Below, piece after piece: positions 16,089 to 25,320 of a stretch of 64,000 nt of DNA. The position numbers and the translations under genes are program-made. Origin of the DNA: Centipeda periodontii DSM 2778 (GTDB lineage Bacteria > Bacillota > Negativicutes > Selenomonadales > Selenomonadaceae); contig NZ_GL892076.1 of the NCBI RefSeq assembly GCF_000213975.1, positions 335,355-399,354 of the forward strand. Reading direction: 5' to 3'. The notes beneath the pieces are model-generated. The model did not search any database, was not told the DNA's origin, and saw only the letters and a list, made by a program, of their open reading frames with translations. Position 1 is the stretch's first letter. Every line of letters begins with the position of its first letter.

Positions 16089-18221
16089 TCAGTTCATAAC
16101 GACCATCTCTGTGAGCTGCTGCGCCAGCCGAATACGGCTGCGCAGAGCGGCATCACTGACATCCAGTTGAGGAATACTCACGCAACACGGAGCGTGCCCA
16201 ACCGAGGTGACAATGCGACTCTCCCAAATTTCCTTCGGAGGAATATCGGGACTCCAAATCGCCTCCCGCAGCACATCGTATACATCATCACAGCCCTCAA
16301 TACAGAGAACCTGCTCTCTGAGCAGTGCCGCCAGTTCGTCCTGCGCGCTATGCGGTAAAACGCCGCCTTGCGTACAGTCCATCATCACAGTATCGCCGGG
16401 AATACGCGCCACCTTGCCGATATGCCGCATCATCCCGTCCCGTCCAATATGGTCAAATGCTGCTTTTAACAACTCTGTATTGATTTTCCGCAGCTTGTCA
16501 TTTAACATGCGTGCCGTATTTCGTTGAGCCTCGGACAGTTTGGAAACGGAACTTTCGATTTTATATACGACTCTCTGCATCGGCAATACATATTCCTTGA
16601 TGAGATTTTTTTGCAGACAGCTGTTCATGTCTTTGCGCAGCTGTTTGATGATCTCTTCGATATGCTCCGTCAGTTTCTTCTCCAGTTTGCGGCGGGCATC
16701 TCGTACCTTTTTCTCCCGATCAGTAAAGAGAAACGATATCAGAGTGCTAGCAGCCGCAATTCCAAAAAGAACCCATCCTCCAGGATTCCACCAGTTTGCT
16801 AATGCACCGATAACAAGACCGCCATTTCCCACAGCGGCAAACCAGTTCCACATCCGCTTCGCATCAATAATAGACTCCATATTGATGCTATGGTTGGTGA
16901 ACGATTGCTCAGAAAAACGCATCTCGGCACAGATTGCACGGCTGATTTCACGGAGTTCTGCCTCATACTCGTGCCCTAACTGATTGATTAGCTCCTCTGC
17001 CTTGCCGCTAATATTGCGCTTTTTGAGCATTGCTGCCCAAGCGTCGCCTGCTCTTTGATCATCATAATGTTCCTCGGCAAATTCGGCAACACTTCGTTTC
17101 AGAGAACTCCGCAGATTCGTAAGGAATGTCTCGATCCTCTTCTCTCCGTCCGCCTCGAACGAGGAAATCCAAGAAGCCAGATTTGCCCGTTTCTCACCGA
17201 GTAGTTCCTGCTGTTTTAGATTCTGGACACTATACCGAAACAAACGCTCCACCATTGTCAAGGCTGGGACGGCTACGGCATCGAGAAAGGTCTTGAACTT
17301 ATAAAAACTCCCACGCGCGCATACCTCGCGGATGATATACTCCTCGACCAAAGGAAAGCGTGAAAGCTCATAGACTTCATCCCTGACTTCCTGAAAAGCG
17401 TCCTGTTGAGACAAAAACGCTGCCTTCAAATGCACAGGAATGAACGGTATACCACTCCAATCACTTCCGTATTGCCGTCCAAACGCAACGAATTGCTCCT
17501 GTAAGTCGCGCAGTCGTTTCGGCGCGAATTTCTTGGTCATATCACGCCGAAACAAGCCCTTATTCAAATCATTCGGCGAACGCAAGGCCACATTTACATT
17601 GATGAGGCAGATCACGGGTTTCCCGAGTCGGAGGATATGGTCAAGGCATTCCGCCTCTTTCGCCTGCGGGGCATCATTCGTAATGAGGAACAGGATGAGG
17701 TCACCCTTCTTTGCCGCTTCGTAGGCAACGCGCTCATCCTCCGCCCCCTCGAACGCAGCAATCCCCGGCACGTCGGTGATTTGCAAATTCTTATACCGAT
17801 AGGTGCGAACATCGCGTGTTGTGCGCTGCCCACCGAGACCGATGGACGCGCCATTCCCACGGATAAGAATCTCCATCAATGTGGATTTGCCCGCCATCGT
17901 TCTGCCGAAAAGAGTAATGGCGAACGTATCCTTGACCAGACCGCCGACCTCCTCAGCCACCTTCATCGGAACAGCACCAAAATCCGATTGAATCGATGAT
18001 AGTTGCGCAATCAAATCATTCATCATTTTCGGGTCATTGAACTTACTTCTTTTGAGAGTACGAATCTGATTACTTAACTGCTCACTCATGTGATGGATGC
18101 TTTTCTTGAGTGCCTCCGTCCCATCTATGGCAATGTCATAGCCACGACGCGCAGATATCGCGCAAGCATCTAATACAGCTGTCAAATCATTTTCTGTTCG
18201 ACGGGAATTTTGCTCTATCAT
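16089..18221 (-). CDS. dynamin-like GTPase (third of the cluster)
   Basis: The product is 710 aa. The G1 motif is GRTMAGKST (~106-114), preceded by a ~100-aa helical N-terminus; G3 is DVPGIAAFEG. G4 is not canonical (LINVNVALRSPNDLN). A central hydrophobic hairpin (GGLVIGALANWWNPGG, then VLFGIAAASTLISFLF) could insert in membrane. ATG 18221 has an AAGGGGCGG site; the longer frame to 18260 has none. The stop overlaps the next GTPase gene start. It lies 49 bp after the ADP-ribosylglycohydrolase gene on the same strand, so it may belong to the rtcB transcription unit. Confidence 0.75.
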   Translation of the reverse strand: MIEQNSRRTENDLTAVLDACAISARRGYDIAIDGTEALKKSIHHMSEQLSNQIRTLKRSKFNDPKMMNDLIAQLSSIQSDFGAVPMKVAEEVGGLVKDTFAITLFGRTMAGKSTLMEILIRGNGASIGLGGQRTTRDVRTYRYKNLQITDVPGIAAFEGAEDERVAYEAAKKGDLILFLITNDAPQAKEAECLDHILRLGKPVICLINVNVALRSPNDLNKGLFRRDMTKKFAPKRLRDLQEQFVAFGRQYGSDWSGIPFIPVHLKAAFLSQQDAFQEVRDEVYELSRFPLVEEYIIREVCARGSFYKFKTFLDAVAVPALTMVERLFRYSVQNLKQQELLGEKRANLASWISSFEADGEKRIETFLTNLRSSLKRSVAEFAEEHYDDQRAGDAWAAMLKKRNISGKAEELINQLGHEYEAELREISRAICAEMRFSEQSFTNHSINMESIIDAKRMWNWFAAVGNGGLVIGALANWWNPGGWVLFGIAAASTLISFLFTDREKKVRDARRKLEKKLTEHIEEIIKQLRKDMNSCLQKNLIKEYVLPMQRVVYKIESSVSKLSEAQRNTARMLNDKLRKINTELLKAAFDHIGRDGMMRHIGKVARIPGDTVMMDCTQGGVLPHSAQDELAALLREQVLCIEGCDDVYDVLREAIWSPDIPPKEIWESRIVTSVGHAPCCVSIPQLDVSDAALRSRIRLAQQLTEMVVMN

Positions 18222-18270
18222 ATGATTCCGCCCCTTAACATTTCTTTCCAAATATATCACTAATTCTGCA

Positions 18271-19170
18271 TCATTTCTTCTTTTTCCTGCTATGAACCGA
18301 ATTCCTTCGTATCACACTATAGAAGCTGTTCAACGGACGTTCCTCACGCCAGCAAAGTTCTCCGCCCCTGCGTTCCTCCCGCATCATATCGAATGCAAAC
18401 AGGACTTCGCGCATATCCGCAGGAATCCGCTTCACGCACTCCTCATGCAGATCATCGGGACAGCCGTAGAATGCCTCAGCGATGCTGCCCGCAATGCAGG
18501 CAGTGGTGTCGGTGTCGCCACCGAGGGAGACGGCGCCCCGGATGGCATCAACCATGCTCGTGCTCTCGAAAAAGGCGGTAATCGCCTCGGGGACGCTGCC
18601 CTGACAGGTGGCGTCCATGCGATAGTGCGGGCGGATCGCCTTGAGCGAGCGCGAAAAATCATAGCCGTACTGCCCTGAGATGTATTGCCGAATGACGGCT
18701 TTGCTGCTCCCCCCGCGTGCAAGATAGATGGCACTCGCGACTGCCTCCGCGCCCTTGATGCCCTCGGGATGATTGTGCGTAACCTCCGCCGTCCAGCGTG
18801 CGACCTTCTGCGTGAGCGAAAAGCTCGAATAGAGCCACCCGACGGAGGAGACGCGCATCGCCGCACCGTTGCCAAAGCTGCCGTAGGGCTGCGGATCATC
18901 CGTCACGAGCCATTTGCGGAACAATCCGCCATAGCCGACGCGCGGATAACAGCGTCCCCAGTGCTGCATGAAGTGCACCACATCGGCTTTCACTGTTGCC
19001 TCATTCGGTGTCTGCCCCGACGCCATCAGAGCCTCGGCGACGGCGATGGTCATGACGGTATCGTCTGTGAAGCGTGTGTGTGCGGGGAAAAGCTCGAACT
19101 CTTTCGTCTTTTCCCCACGGTCGAACTCGTAGGGCGAGCCGATGATGTCCCCCAAAATTGCGCCGTACAC
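18271..19170 (-). CDS. ADP-ribosylglycohydrolase (DraG/ARH family)
   Basis: The product is 299 aa and full length for the family. Metal-binding signatures are visible: the N-terminal GAILGDIIGSPYEF, RFTDDTVMTIAVAEAL with the Asp pair, and the C-terminal SLGGDTDTTACIAGSIAEA. The enzyme removes ADP-ribose from arginine or nucleic acids. It starts at GTG 19170, 4 nt after the rtcB stop, with GGCGGGG overlapping the rtcB end. Pairing with RtcB suggests a role in repairing RNA or reversing a toxin modification (inference). Confidence 0.9.
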   Translation of the reverse strand: MYGAILGDIIGSPYEFDRGEKTKEFELFPAHTRFTDDTVMTIAVAEALMASGQTPNEATVKADVVHFMQHWGRCYPRVGYGGLFRKWLVTDDPQPYGSFGNGAAMRVSSVGWLYSSFSLTQKVARWTAEVTHNHPEGIKGAEAVASAIYLARGGSSKAVIRQYISGQYGYDFSRSLKAIRPHYRMDATCQGSVPEAITAFFESTSMVDAIRGAVSLGGDTDTTACIAGSIAEAFYGCPDDLHEECVKRIPADMREVLFAFDMMREERRGGELCWREERPLNSFYSVIRRNSVHSRKKKK

Positions 19171-19176
19171 GAGCGT

Positions 19177-20394
19177 TCACCCCGCCTTGAAATTATAGAT
19201 CGGCTTCAGCACCTCGATCACGTCCACGCTGTCCTCGATCACGTCAATGATGTCCGCGAGCGACTTGTACGCCATCGGTGCCTCGTCAAGTGTGTTCTCA
19301 TTGACCGCCGTTGTATAGACATCTACCATTGTTTCGCGGAACTCGTCCATGGAGAGGTTTTCCTTTGCCGCCGTACGCGACATGAGGCGTCCCGCGCCGT
19401 GCGGTGCGGAGTAGTTCCAGTCCGGCTCGCCGCGCCCGACGGCGAGAATGCTGCCGTCGCGCATGTTGATTGGGATGAGGACGCGCTCACCCTTGTGCGC
19501 TGCGATTGCTCCCTTGCGGAGAATGCGCTCCTCGGTGTCAATGTAGTTGTGTATGGTGTGGAACGCCTCGCCCGCCACAAGCCCCGTGCGCTCCAAGAGA
19601 ACGCGCGCAAGGACTTCGCGATTCCGCCGCGCGAAGTCCTGACAGATCTCGATGTCGTGCAGGTAGTCCTCAAGGTAGCTGCCAAAAAGGAACGCGAGGT
19701 CGGCGGGAATTTCCGCCGCCTTTGCCTGAAACGCGCGATTCAGATCCTTGAGCGCCTCCTGCAGCTCGCCGCGCCGTCCCTCCGCCTTATACCTGCGGAT
19801 GAGCTCGTCACGCGCACGGAACAGTTCGTCCTTGCCGTGCGAGAGATCGATGGCGATATTCTGATAGTATTCGGCGACCTGCTTGCCGAGGTTGCGGCTG
19901 CCCGTGTGGATGACGAGGTAGTTCGTGCCGTCCGCGCTGCGGTCGATCTCGATGAAGTGATTGCCACCGCCGAGCGTGCCGAGGCTGCGTGCGATGCGCT
20001 TTGTGTCCTTGAGGGCGCGATAGCAGCACAGACCGAGGAGGTCGAACTTCTCCTGCCGCCCGTCCCAGAGGTTTCGTCCCGAGGGGACGTAGTGCGCCGC
20101 CTCATCGAAGCGCGCGAGGTCGATCTCCTCCTTGCCAAGGTCAACCGTATACATGCCGCAGCCGATGTCCACACCGACGAGGTTCGGAACCACCTTGTCC
20201 CGGACGGTCATCGTTGTGCCGATGGTGCAACCCTTGCCCCAGTGTACGTCGGGCATGATGCGGATGCTCGCGCCCTCCGTGAACTCATAGTCGCACATGC
20301 GGCGGATCTGCTCGACCGCCTCGTCCTCGATCACCTTTGCGTATGCAATCGCGACGCCGCAACGTCCGCGTATCTCCATGCGATCCATTGTCAT
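19177..20394 (-). CDS. rtcB: RtcB-type RNA-splicing/repair ligase
   Basis: The product is 405 aa. It joins RNA 2',3'-cyclic phosphate or 3'-phosphate ends to 5'-OH ends using GTP and Mn2+. Family motifs in order are MPDVHWGKGCTIGTTM, NLVGVDIGCGMYTV (metal Asp/Cys), GTLGGGNHFIEIDRS, VIHTGSRNLGKQV, and SAPHGAGRLMSR, which contains the His that takes GMP. Its length (~400 aa) fits the shorter bacterial subclass. GGGGGAG precedes ATG 20394. The gene is third in a minus-strand operon with two small genes before it and the ADP-ribosylglycohydrolase after it. The operon promoter carries a GTCGC-N7-GCGAC operator shared with the vWA genes. Confidence 0.93.
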   Translation of the reverse strand: MTMDRMEIRGRCGVAIAYAKVIEDEAVEQIRRMCDYEFTEGASIRIMPDVHWGKGCTIGTTMTVRDKVVPNLVGVDIGCGMYTVDLGKEEIDLARFDEAAHYVPSGRNLWDGRQEKFDLLGLCCYRALKDTKRIARSLGTLGGGNHFIEIDRSADGTNYLVIHTGSRNLGKQVAEYYQNIAIDLSHGKDELFRARDELIRRYKAEGRRGELQEALKDLNRAFQAKAAEIPADLAFLFGSYLEDYLHDIEICQDFARRNREVLARVLLERTGLVAGEAFHTIHNYIDTEERILRKGAIAAHKGERVLIPINMRDGSILAVGRGEPDWNYSAPHGAGRLMSRTAAKENLSMDEFRETMVDVYTTAVNENTLDEAPMAYKSLADIIDVIEDSVDVIEVLKPIYNFKAG

Positions 20395-20406
20395 TCATGC
20401 TCCCCC

Positions 20407-20556
20407 CTAGTTCAAAGAAATCACGAGCGCGATAAGAAATTTGATGCCCATGACGCCCCAATACAGTACTTTTACGATGGCGTATGCGACCAGCAGTACC
20501 AGTACAGTGACGCATTCGCCAACGAGCTTCACAACGCCCTTGATTGTTTCCATCAT
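20407..20556 (-). CDS. 49-aa small membrane protein in the rtcB operon
   Basis: Mostly one or two hydrophobic helices (VTVLVLLVAYAIVKVLYWGV and MGIKFLIALVISLN). GGTAGGTGA overlaps the end of the upstream gene and serves ATG 20556 (ATG 20553 is possible). It lies 12 nt before rtcB. The function is unknown. Confidence 0.6.
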   Translation of the reverse strand: MMETIKGVVKLVGECVTVLVLLVAYAIVKVLYWGVMGIKFLIALVISLN

Positions 20557-20560
20557 TCAC

Positions 20561-20794
20561 CTACCTGCGGAAAATCTTCCCATCGTCCGCCCCGTCGCGA
20601 AACAGCCCGCCGCGCCAGATGCCGGGGAATGCGAGCCGATCGCGCGTCAGTACATCATACATGCGATAGCCATCCATCCTGCACGCAGGGCACGGGCTCT
20701 GCACGAATTTCACCAGCCCGAGCCGATAGGGACAGCGCGCACACGGCGGACGCACCGCACGAAATACGTTCTGCAAATTCTTCAACACGCTCAT
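20561..20794 (-). CDS. 77-aa cysteine-containing protein, first gene of the rtcB operon
   Basis: The product has a four-cysteine cluster (RPPCARCPYRLG and SPCPACRMDG), which suggests a small zinc-binding module, followed by a basic/aromatic C-terminus. GGAGG lies 8 nt before ATG 20794. It is the first gene after the promoter at 20831. I do not recognise the family. Confidence 0.65.
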   Translation of the reverse strand: MSVLKNLQNVFRAVRPPCARCPYRLGLVKFVQSPCPACRMDGYRMYDVLTRDRLAFPGIWRGGLFRDGADDGKIFRR

Positions 20795-20830
20795 TATCCT
20801 CGCCTCCTGTACTCTCTTCTTGATGTCCCT

Positions 20831-20874
20831 ATCTTAGCAGAACCTCCGCCTCCATAGGTCGCCGCACAGGCGAC
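20831..20874 (-). promoter_or_regulatory. rtcB-operon promoter with GTCGC-N7-GCGAC operator
   Basis: On the minus strand the 17-bp palindrome GTCGC-CTGTGCG-GCGAC (20858-20874) lies exactly 21 bp upstream of the extended -10 TGC-TAAGAT (-10 at 20831-20836). The same operator, spacing and TGC occur at the three vWA promoters. Confidence 0.75.
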
Positions 20875-20946
20875 ATTTCATGATTTATCTCGATGATAGC
20901 AAAAGACATGGACGAATTGCGCCCATGCCCGAATATTTCCTCCTGC

Positions 20947-22620
20947 TTATGCCGTCTGCATCTTTTTCAGCAGGTTTTCCGCATCCTTCTGCCACATCGC
21001 AAGTGCTTGCGTATGTTGTTCCAGTTCCTCGATCTTGGTGCGACCATCTTCAATCGCCTGCTCAAGTTCTGGAATATGCGGTGCGTAGTTTTTGTAGAAC
21101 GCCTCTCCTCCGATGCTGTCTCGCGTATCCTTGATCGCATCTTCCACAGCGTTGTGAAGATCCTCTTTGAGTTTCGCCAGCCGCGCATTCCTCTCTTGGA
21201 TAGAGCAGAGATCATAAACCATCATCACAACCGTTAAAATCCCGTTCGCAATAGGCGCAAACCGCGCTATCTTCACCACCTGCCACGGTTTGAACTTGAT
21301 GACGATGCCAATCTTGCCGAGCAGGTCTCGCCCGATGAAGATCCCCTTTCGCGCACCTTCAACCATCACGCCCTTAGGCATATGCTTGAGTCCCTTGACC
21401 CCTTTTTTGAGTCCGTCCGCAAAAAGATTCTCCTGTGTACGAGTCAACTTTTCAAGGGAGCTGCTCAGGAACTCCGTTTCGCTCCGCATCAGGGAAAAAT
21501 GGCGTTCCATGATTTTCTGCAGCTGATGCTCGAACTCATGTCCATACTCCTCACCGATCTGTCCGATCTGCATTTTAATAAACGCCTCTGCATTGTCGAG
21601 TGTCAGTCCGTGGATCTCTCCGACCAGTTTATTGCGATAATCGTCCAAATCCTCGTAACAGGCATTGCGCTCCCGTTCAAGATGCTCCTTTGTACGTGTG
21701 ACCTCTTTCTTCTGCTGCGTATTTGTCTCGTACAGCGCAGGAAGAATCGTTGTTTCATAGTTCTCGACGATTTCACCGACCGCCGCGATGTTCTCCCGCA
21801 GAAGGACACACGCGGTCTCGCGCGAAGCATCATCGAGCAGCCCCACTTCTGTGTGTCCCGCAAGGAGCTCGTCGATTGCCGCTTTGAGTTCCCCCATATG
21901 CGAGCGTTGCATATATGCGTCCATGTGCTCCTTCCAGAACGCCATCCCCCTCCGCTCGGGGTCAGCAGCAATGCAGACGATGCGGGCATTCCGTGATTCT
22001 TCCATCGTCAGCCCGACGAGTTCCTCCAGCTTCGTACGCACCGCACTCTTCTTGATCTCCGCCTGTTTCGCATAGGCTTCATCATCGGTCACGTCCGCGA
22101 CATCATCCATTCGGTTGACGACGAAGATCATGCGGTCAGACTTGCCGAGATCACGCATAACATGGCGCAAAAGCTCCTTGTGGCTGTCCTTGATGGGATT
22201 CTTGCTCTCGACAACATAGAGCAGCACGGGAGCTTCGTCGAAATAGCGGCGCGTGATGGCATCGAAATGCTGCAACTTTCCTGAGACCGCCATCTCTTTC
22301 GTCCCAAAGAGCCCCGGCGTGTCCACCATGCGACATGGCATCTTTGCTTCATCCGGCTCGTAGATGTGGATGCCGGCCGTCGCCTCATCCATGGCGATCT
22401 CCATTCCGTCGAGTGTATCACCCGCAAGACCCGCGATAACGCTCGTCTTGCCGTCCGAGAATGCACCGACGAGGGCGATGGAGAGCTTTTCTTTCGGAAG
22501 CTCCGCCAGCTTCTTGTCGAGCTTTTCACAATCCTCCTGACAGTCCACCCCCAACGCAGAAAGTTTCTTGAGCCGCTCCTTAACCGCCTCGTAGCGGGAT
22601 TTTGCCGTCATGTTTTGCAT
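20947..22620 (-). CDS. dynamin-like GTPase (second of the cluster)
   Basis: The product is 557 aa. G1 is VGAFSDGKTS (~51-60), G3 is DTPGLFG, G4 is NRMDD. Long coiled-coil segments follow (ETNTQQKKEVTRTKEHLERE). A hydrophobic stretch near residue 460 (IANGILTVVMMVYDL) may contact membrane. AGGAGG precedes ATG 22620. It follows the GTPase at 22687 by 66 bp in an operon that starts at the promoter at 25185. Two adjacent dynamin-like genes are typical of heteromeric bacterial dynamins. Confidence 0.8.
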   Translation of the reverse strand: MQNMTAKSRYEAVKERLKKLSALGVDCQEDCEKLDKKLAELPKEKLSIALVGAFSDGKTSVIAGLAGDTLDGMEIAMDEATAGIHIYEPDEAKMPCRMVDTPGLFGTKEMAVSGKLQHFDAITRRYFDEAPVLLYVVESKNPIKDSHKELLRHVMRDLGKSDRMIFVVNRMDDVADVTDDEAYAKQAEIKKSAVRTKLEELVGLTMEESRNARIVCIAADPERRGMAFWKEHMDAYMQRSHMGELKAAIDELLAGHTEVGLLDDASRETACVLLRENIAAVGEIVENYETTILPALYETNTQQKKEVTRTKEHLERERNACYEDLDDYRNKLVGEIHGLTLDNAEAFIKMQIGQIGEEYGHEFEHQLQKIMERHFSLMRSETEFLSSSLEKLTRTQENLFADGLKKGVKGLKHMPKGVMVEGARKGIFIGRDLLGKIGIVIKFKPWQVVKIARFAPIANGILTVVMMVYDLCSIQERNARLAKLKEDLHNAVEDAIKDTRDSIGGEAFYKNYAPHIPELEQAIEDGRTKIEELEQHTQALAMWQKDAENLLKKMQTA

Positions 22621-22686
22621 GAGAATATCCTCCTGTCTGCATCCACAGTATATGAAGGAGCGGCATCCGCTCCTTGACCACGAATT

Positions 22687-24522
22687 CTATTTCACACCAA
22701 AGAAATGCCGCAGATCCTTGACCACGACACCGATCTCCTGCGTGGCTCTCGCGTGCTGATCCACCATCTGGGAGAACTTGTCATACGTCTTGGTGCGCAC
22801 CTGCCCCACAAGATCGAGCTCGTTCAGCTTCTCGATGAGTTTAGCAGTAAGCCTATCTTCCTGCTGGGCAAAGAGATCCTTCGCCGCAGCCTTTGCCTTG
22901 GCGATGCGTTCTTCCTTTCCCTTAATGTGTTTCACTGCCGCAAAGCCAATGATTACAGGAAGCGTAATCACAGCAGCAACGCCTGTCGAAAACAGAGCCG
23001 CCAACGCCCCCCCGAGGGCAAGAGCGTTCAGGCCAAGATCCACTCCGTTCCACAGATTCTCCTTTAGATCGGTGCCCTTGTATTGGAACCCACTCCCCGA
23101 AAACGCCATTCCCGTGGCACTTCCGAATCCCATCTGCCCCACATGTTGGATTTTCTCGTTCAGCCGTTCATATTTTTCCTGTAGAACAAAACGTGCATTA
23201 TCTATCTTCTTTTGCACTTCCTCTGCGATGAACTTCTGCATCCCCTTCTCGTTGTCTTTCATGAACTGCTTGACGTATTTCTCGCTGATGCTGCCGTCCC
23301 ACTCCTGTTCGATCGCTTTGTACATCACGTCCTGATATTTCGAGCGATATTTCGAAGCGATCTTCTTCGGAATCTCCACAATCGTCCATGCAAATATCTG
23401 CTGTGCACTGCACGCTTCAGCACGCGCACTCTCAAAAACACGGTACTCACGCTCCATCTGCGCTTGAAGATCCGAGAGCACAGCAAGTGCTCCCACCGTC
23501 TCCTCATCTCGCGCGGTAAGCTCTCCGATCAGTCTGCTGAGTTTTCGCCGCTGCTGTTCGTAGCACGCCGTTGGGAAATCTCTCGCCCACTCCTGCAAGA
23601 GTTCGACGATCATATCCAGACGACTGGAGACACGCATCGACTCGTAGGAGGCGGAAAATTCACGCGCATAAATTTCCTGATCCTGAATCAGAGCATCCAG
23701 ATGGGGGGCGATCAGAGTTTTTCCGCTGGTTTCATCATACGCCACCCCTGCAAAAGCAAGGTGGGCATTCATCGCATAGCCGCCCTGATAGTTCTCGCCC
23801 AGCACCGCCCTGAGTTCCTCCGCAGCTTGCACCGCCGCCTCGCGCCGAACAGCCTCCATCTTCTTCATGAGGTCATCTGTATACAGCCCATCAAGCGCAG
23901 GGTCGCGGTTTTTCTTCCCCTTGCAGTGCACGTTGCAGACCGCATAGACCCGCGCATCCTGTCGGAGATAGCTTTTCAGTTTCTTCAGCGTCTCACGCTC
24001 GGGTTTCTTCTCGTTTCCCACGATGTAGAGAACAACATTTGCCTTGGACAGTTCGTCCTTGATGGCCTTTGAAAAGTCCGGCGACTTCCCCTCAAGCACC
24101 CCCTCGATCCCGGGAAGATCGGTCAGCCGCAGTGTGCAGGAGTCGACGCGCACGTCGTAATGTGCGGCCTGCTTCGTAAAATCTGTGTTCCCATCCCCGA
24201 TGGTCGCCCCCCATGTTCCCCACGCCGTCTGTCTACGCGCGGCATAGTATAGGCGCAAGGCCTCAATCAGCGTCGACTTCCCCGCATTTGTCTCACCGAA
24301 GAATACAACACGGCAGACATTCCATTCATCTGCATTGGGAACAGCATATTCTGCAGCACGAAAGTCCGCCTGCATCCGCATGATCTGCGTGCGAATGTCC
24401 CGCTTCTCTACAATGCCCATACCGGGATCAGTAGCACGATCCACCTCGATGGAGGCAGACATCAGTTTGTCCAAAATTAGACGATACGTGTCTACGATGG
24501 TTTCACGCGTTTTTTCCATCAT
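22687..24522 (-). CDS. dynamin-like GTPase (first of the cluster)
   Basis: The product is 611 aa. G1 is FFGETNAGKSTL (~75-86), G3 is DLPGIEG. The G4 region is atypical (CNVHCKGKKNRD). A strong hydrophobic hairpin lies near residues 520-550 (LGGALAALFSTGVAAVITLP), then VIIGFAAVKHIKGKEE and a helical C-terminus. This fits a membrane-inserting dynamin-like protein. It is 16 nt after the gene at 24539 and in the same operon. Confidence 0.8.
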   Translation of the reverse strand: MMEKTRETIVDTYRLILDKLMSASIEVDRATDPGMGIVEKRDIRTQIMRMQADFRAAEYAVPNADEWNVCRVVFFGETNAGKSTLIEALRLYYAARRQTAWGTWGATIGDGNTDFTKQAAHYDVRVDSCTLRLTDLPGIEGVLEGKSPDFSKAIKDELSKANVVLYIVGNEKKPERETLKKLKSYLRQDARVYAVCNVHCKGKKNRDPALDGLYTDDLMKKMEAVRREAAVQAAEELRAVLGENYQGGYAMNAHLAFAGVAYDETSGKTLIAPHLDALIQDQEIYAREFSASYESMRVSSRLDMIVELLQEWARDFPTACYEQQRRKLSRLIGELTARDEETVGALAVLSDLQAQMEREYRVFESARAEACSAQQIFAWTIVEIPKKIASKYRSKYQDVMYKAIEQEWDGSISEKYVKQFMKDNEKGMQKFIAEEVQKKIDNARFVLQEKYERLNEKIQHVGQMGFGSATGMAFSGSGFQYKGTDLKENLWNGVDLGLNALALGGALAALFSTGVAAVITLPVIIGFAAVKHIKGKEERIAKAKAAAKDLFAQQEDRLTAKLIEKLNELDLVGQVRTKTYDKFSQMVDQHARATQEIGVVVKDLRHFFGVK

Positions 24523-24538
24523 TCATGCCAACCTTTCA

Positions 24539-25153
24539 TCACAGCACATCCATCCCGAGCGCATACAGGATCTCGTTCACGGTGTCGATGTCGAAGCCCT
24601 CCTCGATGCAGTACTGCATGGCGAGGTCGTATTCGTGCGCAGGCGAGATGCTGTAGCCCGCGCTCGCGAGGAGATCACGCGCGTCGTCGAGGTTCAGATG
24701 CAGGACAAAGATGAATGCGTAGACGACGCGGATTTTCGGATGATAGTTCTTGTCGGTGCGAATCTTGGAGAAAAGTTTGCGGTCAATCCTCGCGCGCTTG
24801 TACGCCTCGACATCGGTCATGCCGCTCTCGTCGATGAGGCGCAGGAGGCGCTCGGAGAAGGTTTCTTCCGTCTTGTCGAGTTTGCTTTTGAGGCGGGAAA
24901 GGATCGTGTCAAGGCGGTCCCCCACATTGAGTATGACACCTGCCACTCCTGCGCCGCGTATCTCCCGCCCCTTTGGAAGGCCGCCCCGCACGCCGTACCG
25001 CTCGCGCTCGTCCTCGAAGGGACGCGGTACGGGATGCGGCAGCTTACGCTTTGCTTCCTCGATGATGTCGGAGGAACCCTGCAAATGCGCGGCAATATAA
25101 CGGCGAATCCGTTCAAGGAGGTCGGCGGATGGAGTTTGATGCGGCGGTAACAT
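24539..25153 (-). CDS. protein with C-terminal helical domain also seen fused to macro domains
   Basis: The product is 204 aa. The N-terminal ~95 residues look disordered or linker-like. The C-terminal ~110 residues read FSERLLRLIDESGMTDVEAY, then KRARIDRKLFSKIRTDKNYH, then LNLDDARDLLASAGYSIS. From memory, this all-helical domain also occurs at the C-terminus of some macro-domain (ADP-ribose-binding) proteins and looks like an HTH-type module; this is family knowledge, not checked here. ATG 25153 has GAGGGG 7 nt upstream. It is the first gene of the dynamin operon, so it may regulate it or adapt it to an ADP-ribose signal (inference). Confidence 0.55.
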   Translation of the reverse strand: MLPPHQTPSADLLERIRRYIAAHLQGSSDIIEEAKRKLPHPVPRPFEDERERYGVRGGLPKGREIRGAGVAGVILNVGDRLDTILSRLKSKLDKTEETFSERLLRLIDESGMTDVEAYKRARIDRKLFSKIRTDKNYHPKIRVVYAFIFVLHLNLDDARDLLASAGYSISPAHEYDLAMQYCIEEGFDIDTVNEILYALGMDVL

Positions 25154-25184
25154 GGACATTCCCCTCTCAGTTTCTTTTCATAAA

Positions 25185-25213
25185 ATTTTAACATACCCGA
25201 ATTGTCCACGCAA
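25185..25213 (-). promoter_or_regulatory. promoter of the dynamin operon
   Basis: Minus strand TTGCGT (25208-25213), 17 bp, extended -10 TGT-TAAAAT (-10 at 25185-25190). There is no GTCGC-N7-GCGAC operator here. Confidence 0.55.
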
Positions 25214-25246
25214 GGGATTTGTTTTCATTTGTTATGGAAAAAGAGC

Positions 25247-25290
25247 AAGGACTGTTATACGAAAATTGCTGTCTTCGTATAACAGTCCTT
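25247..25290. terminator. long hairpin terminator after the vWA cluster
   Basis: AAGGACTGTTATACGAA (25247-25263) pairs with TTCGTATAACAGTCCTT (25274-25290). It separates the vWA genes from the dynamin operon. Confidence 0.75.
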
Positions 25291-25320
25291 CCCCGCATGC
25301 GGGGCAGGCTTCTATTTCAC

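Noticed and set aside
18685..20823. 712-codon plus-strand ORF opposite rtcB and the ADP-ribosylglycohydrolase
   Set aside because: Shadow of two well-identified enzymes.
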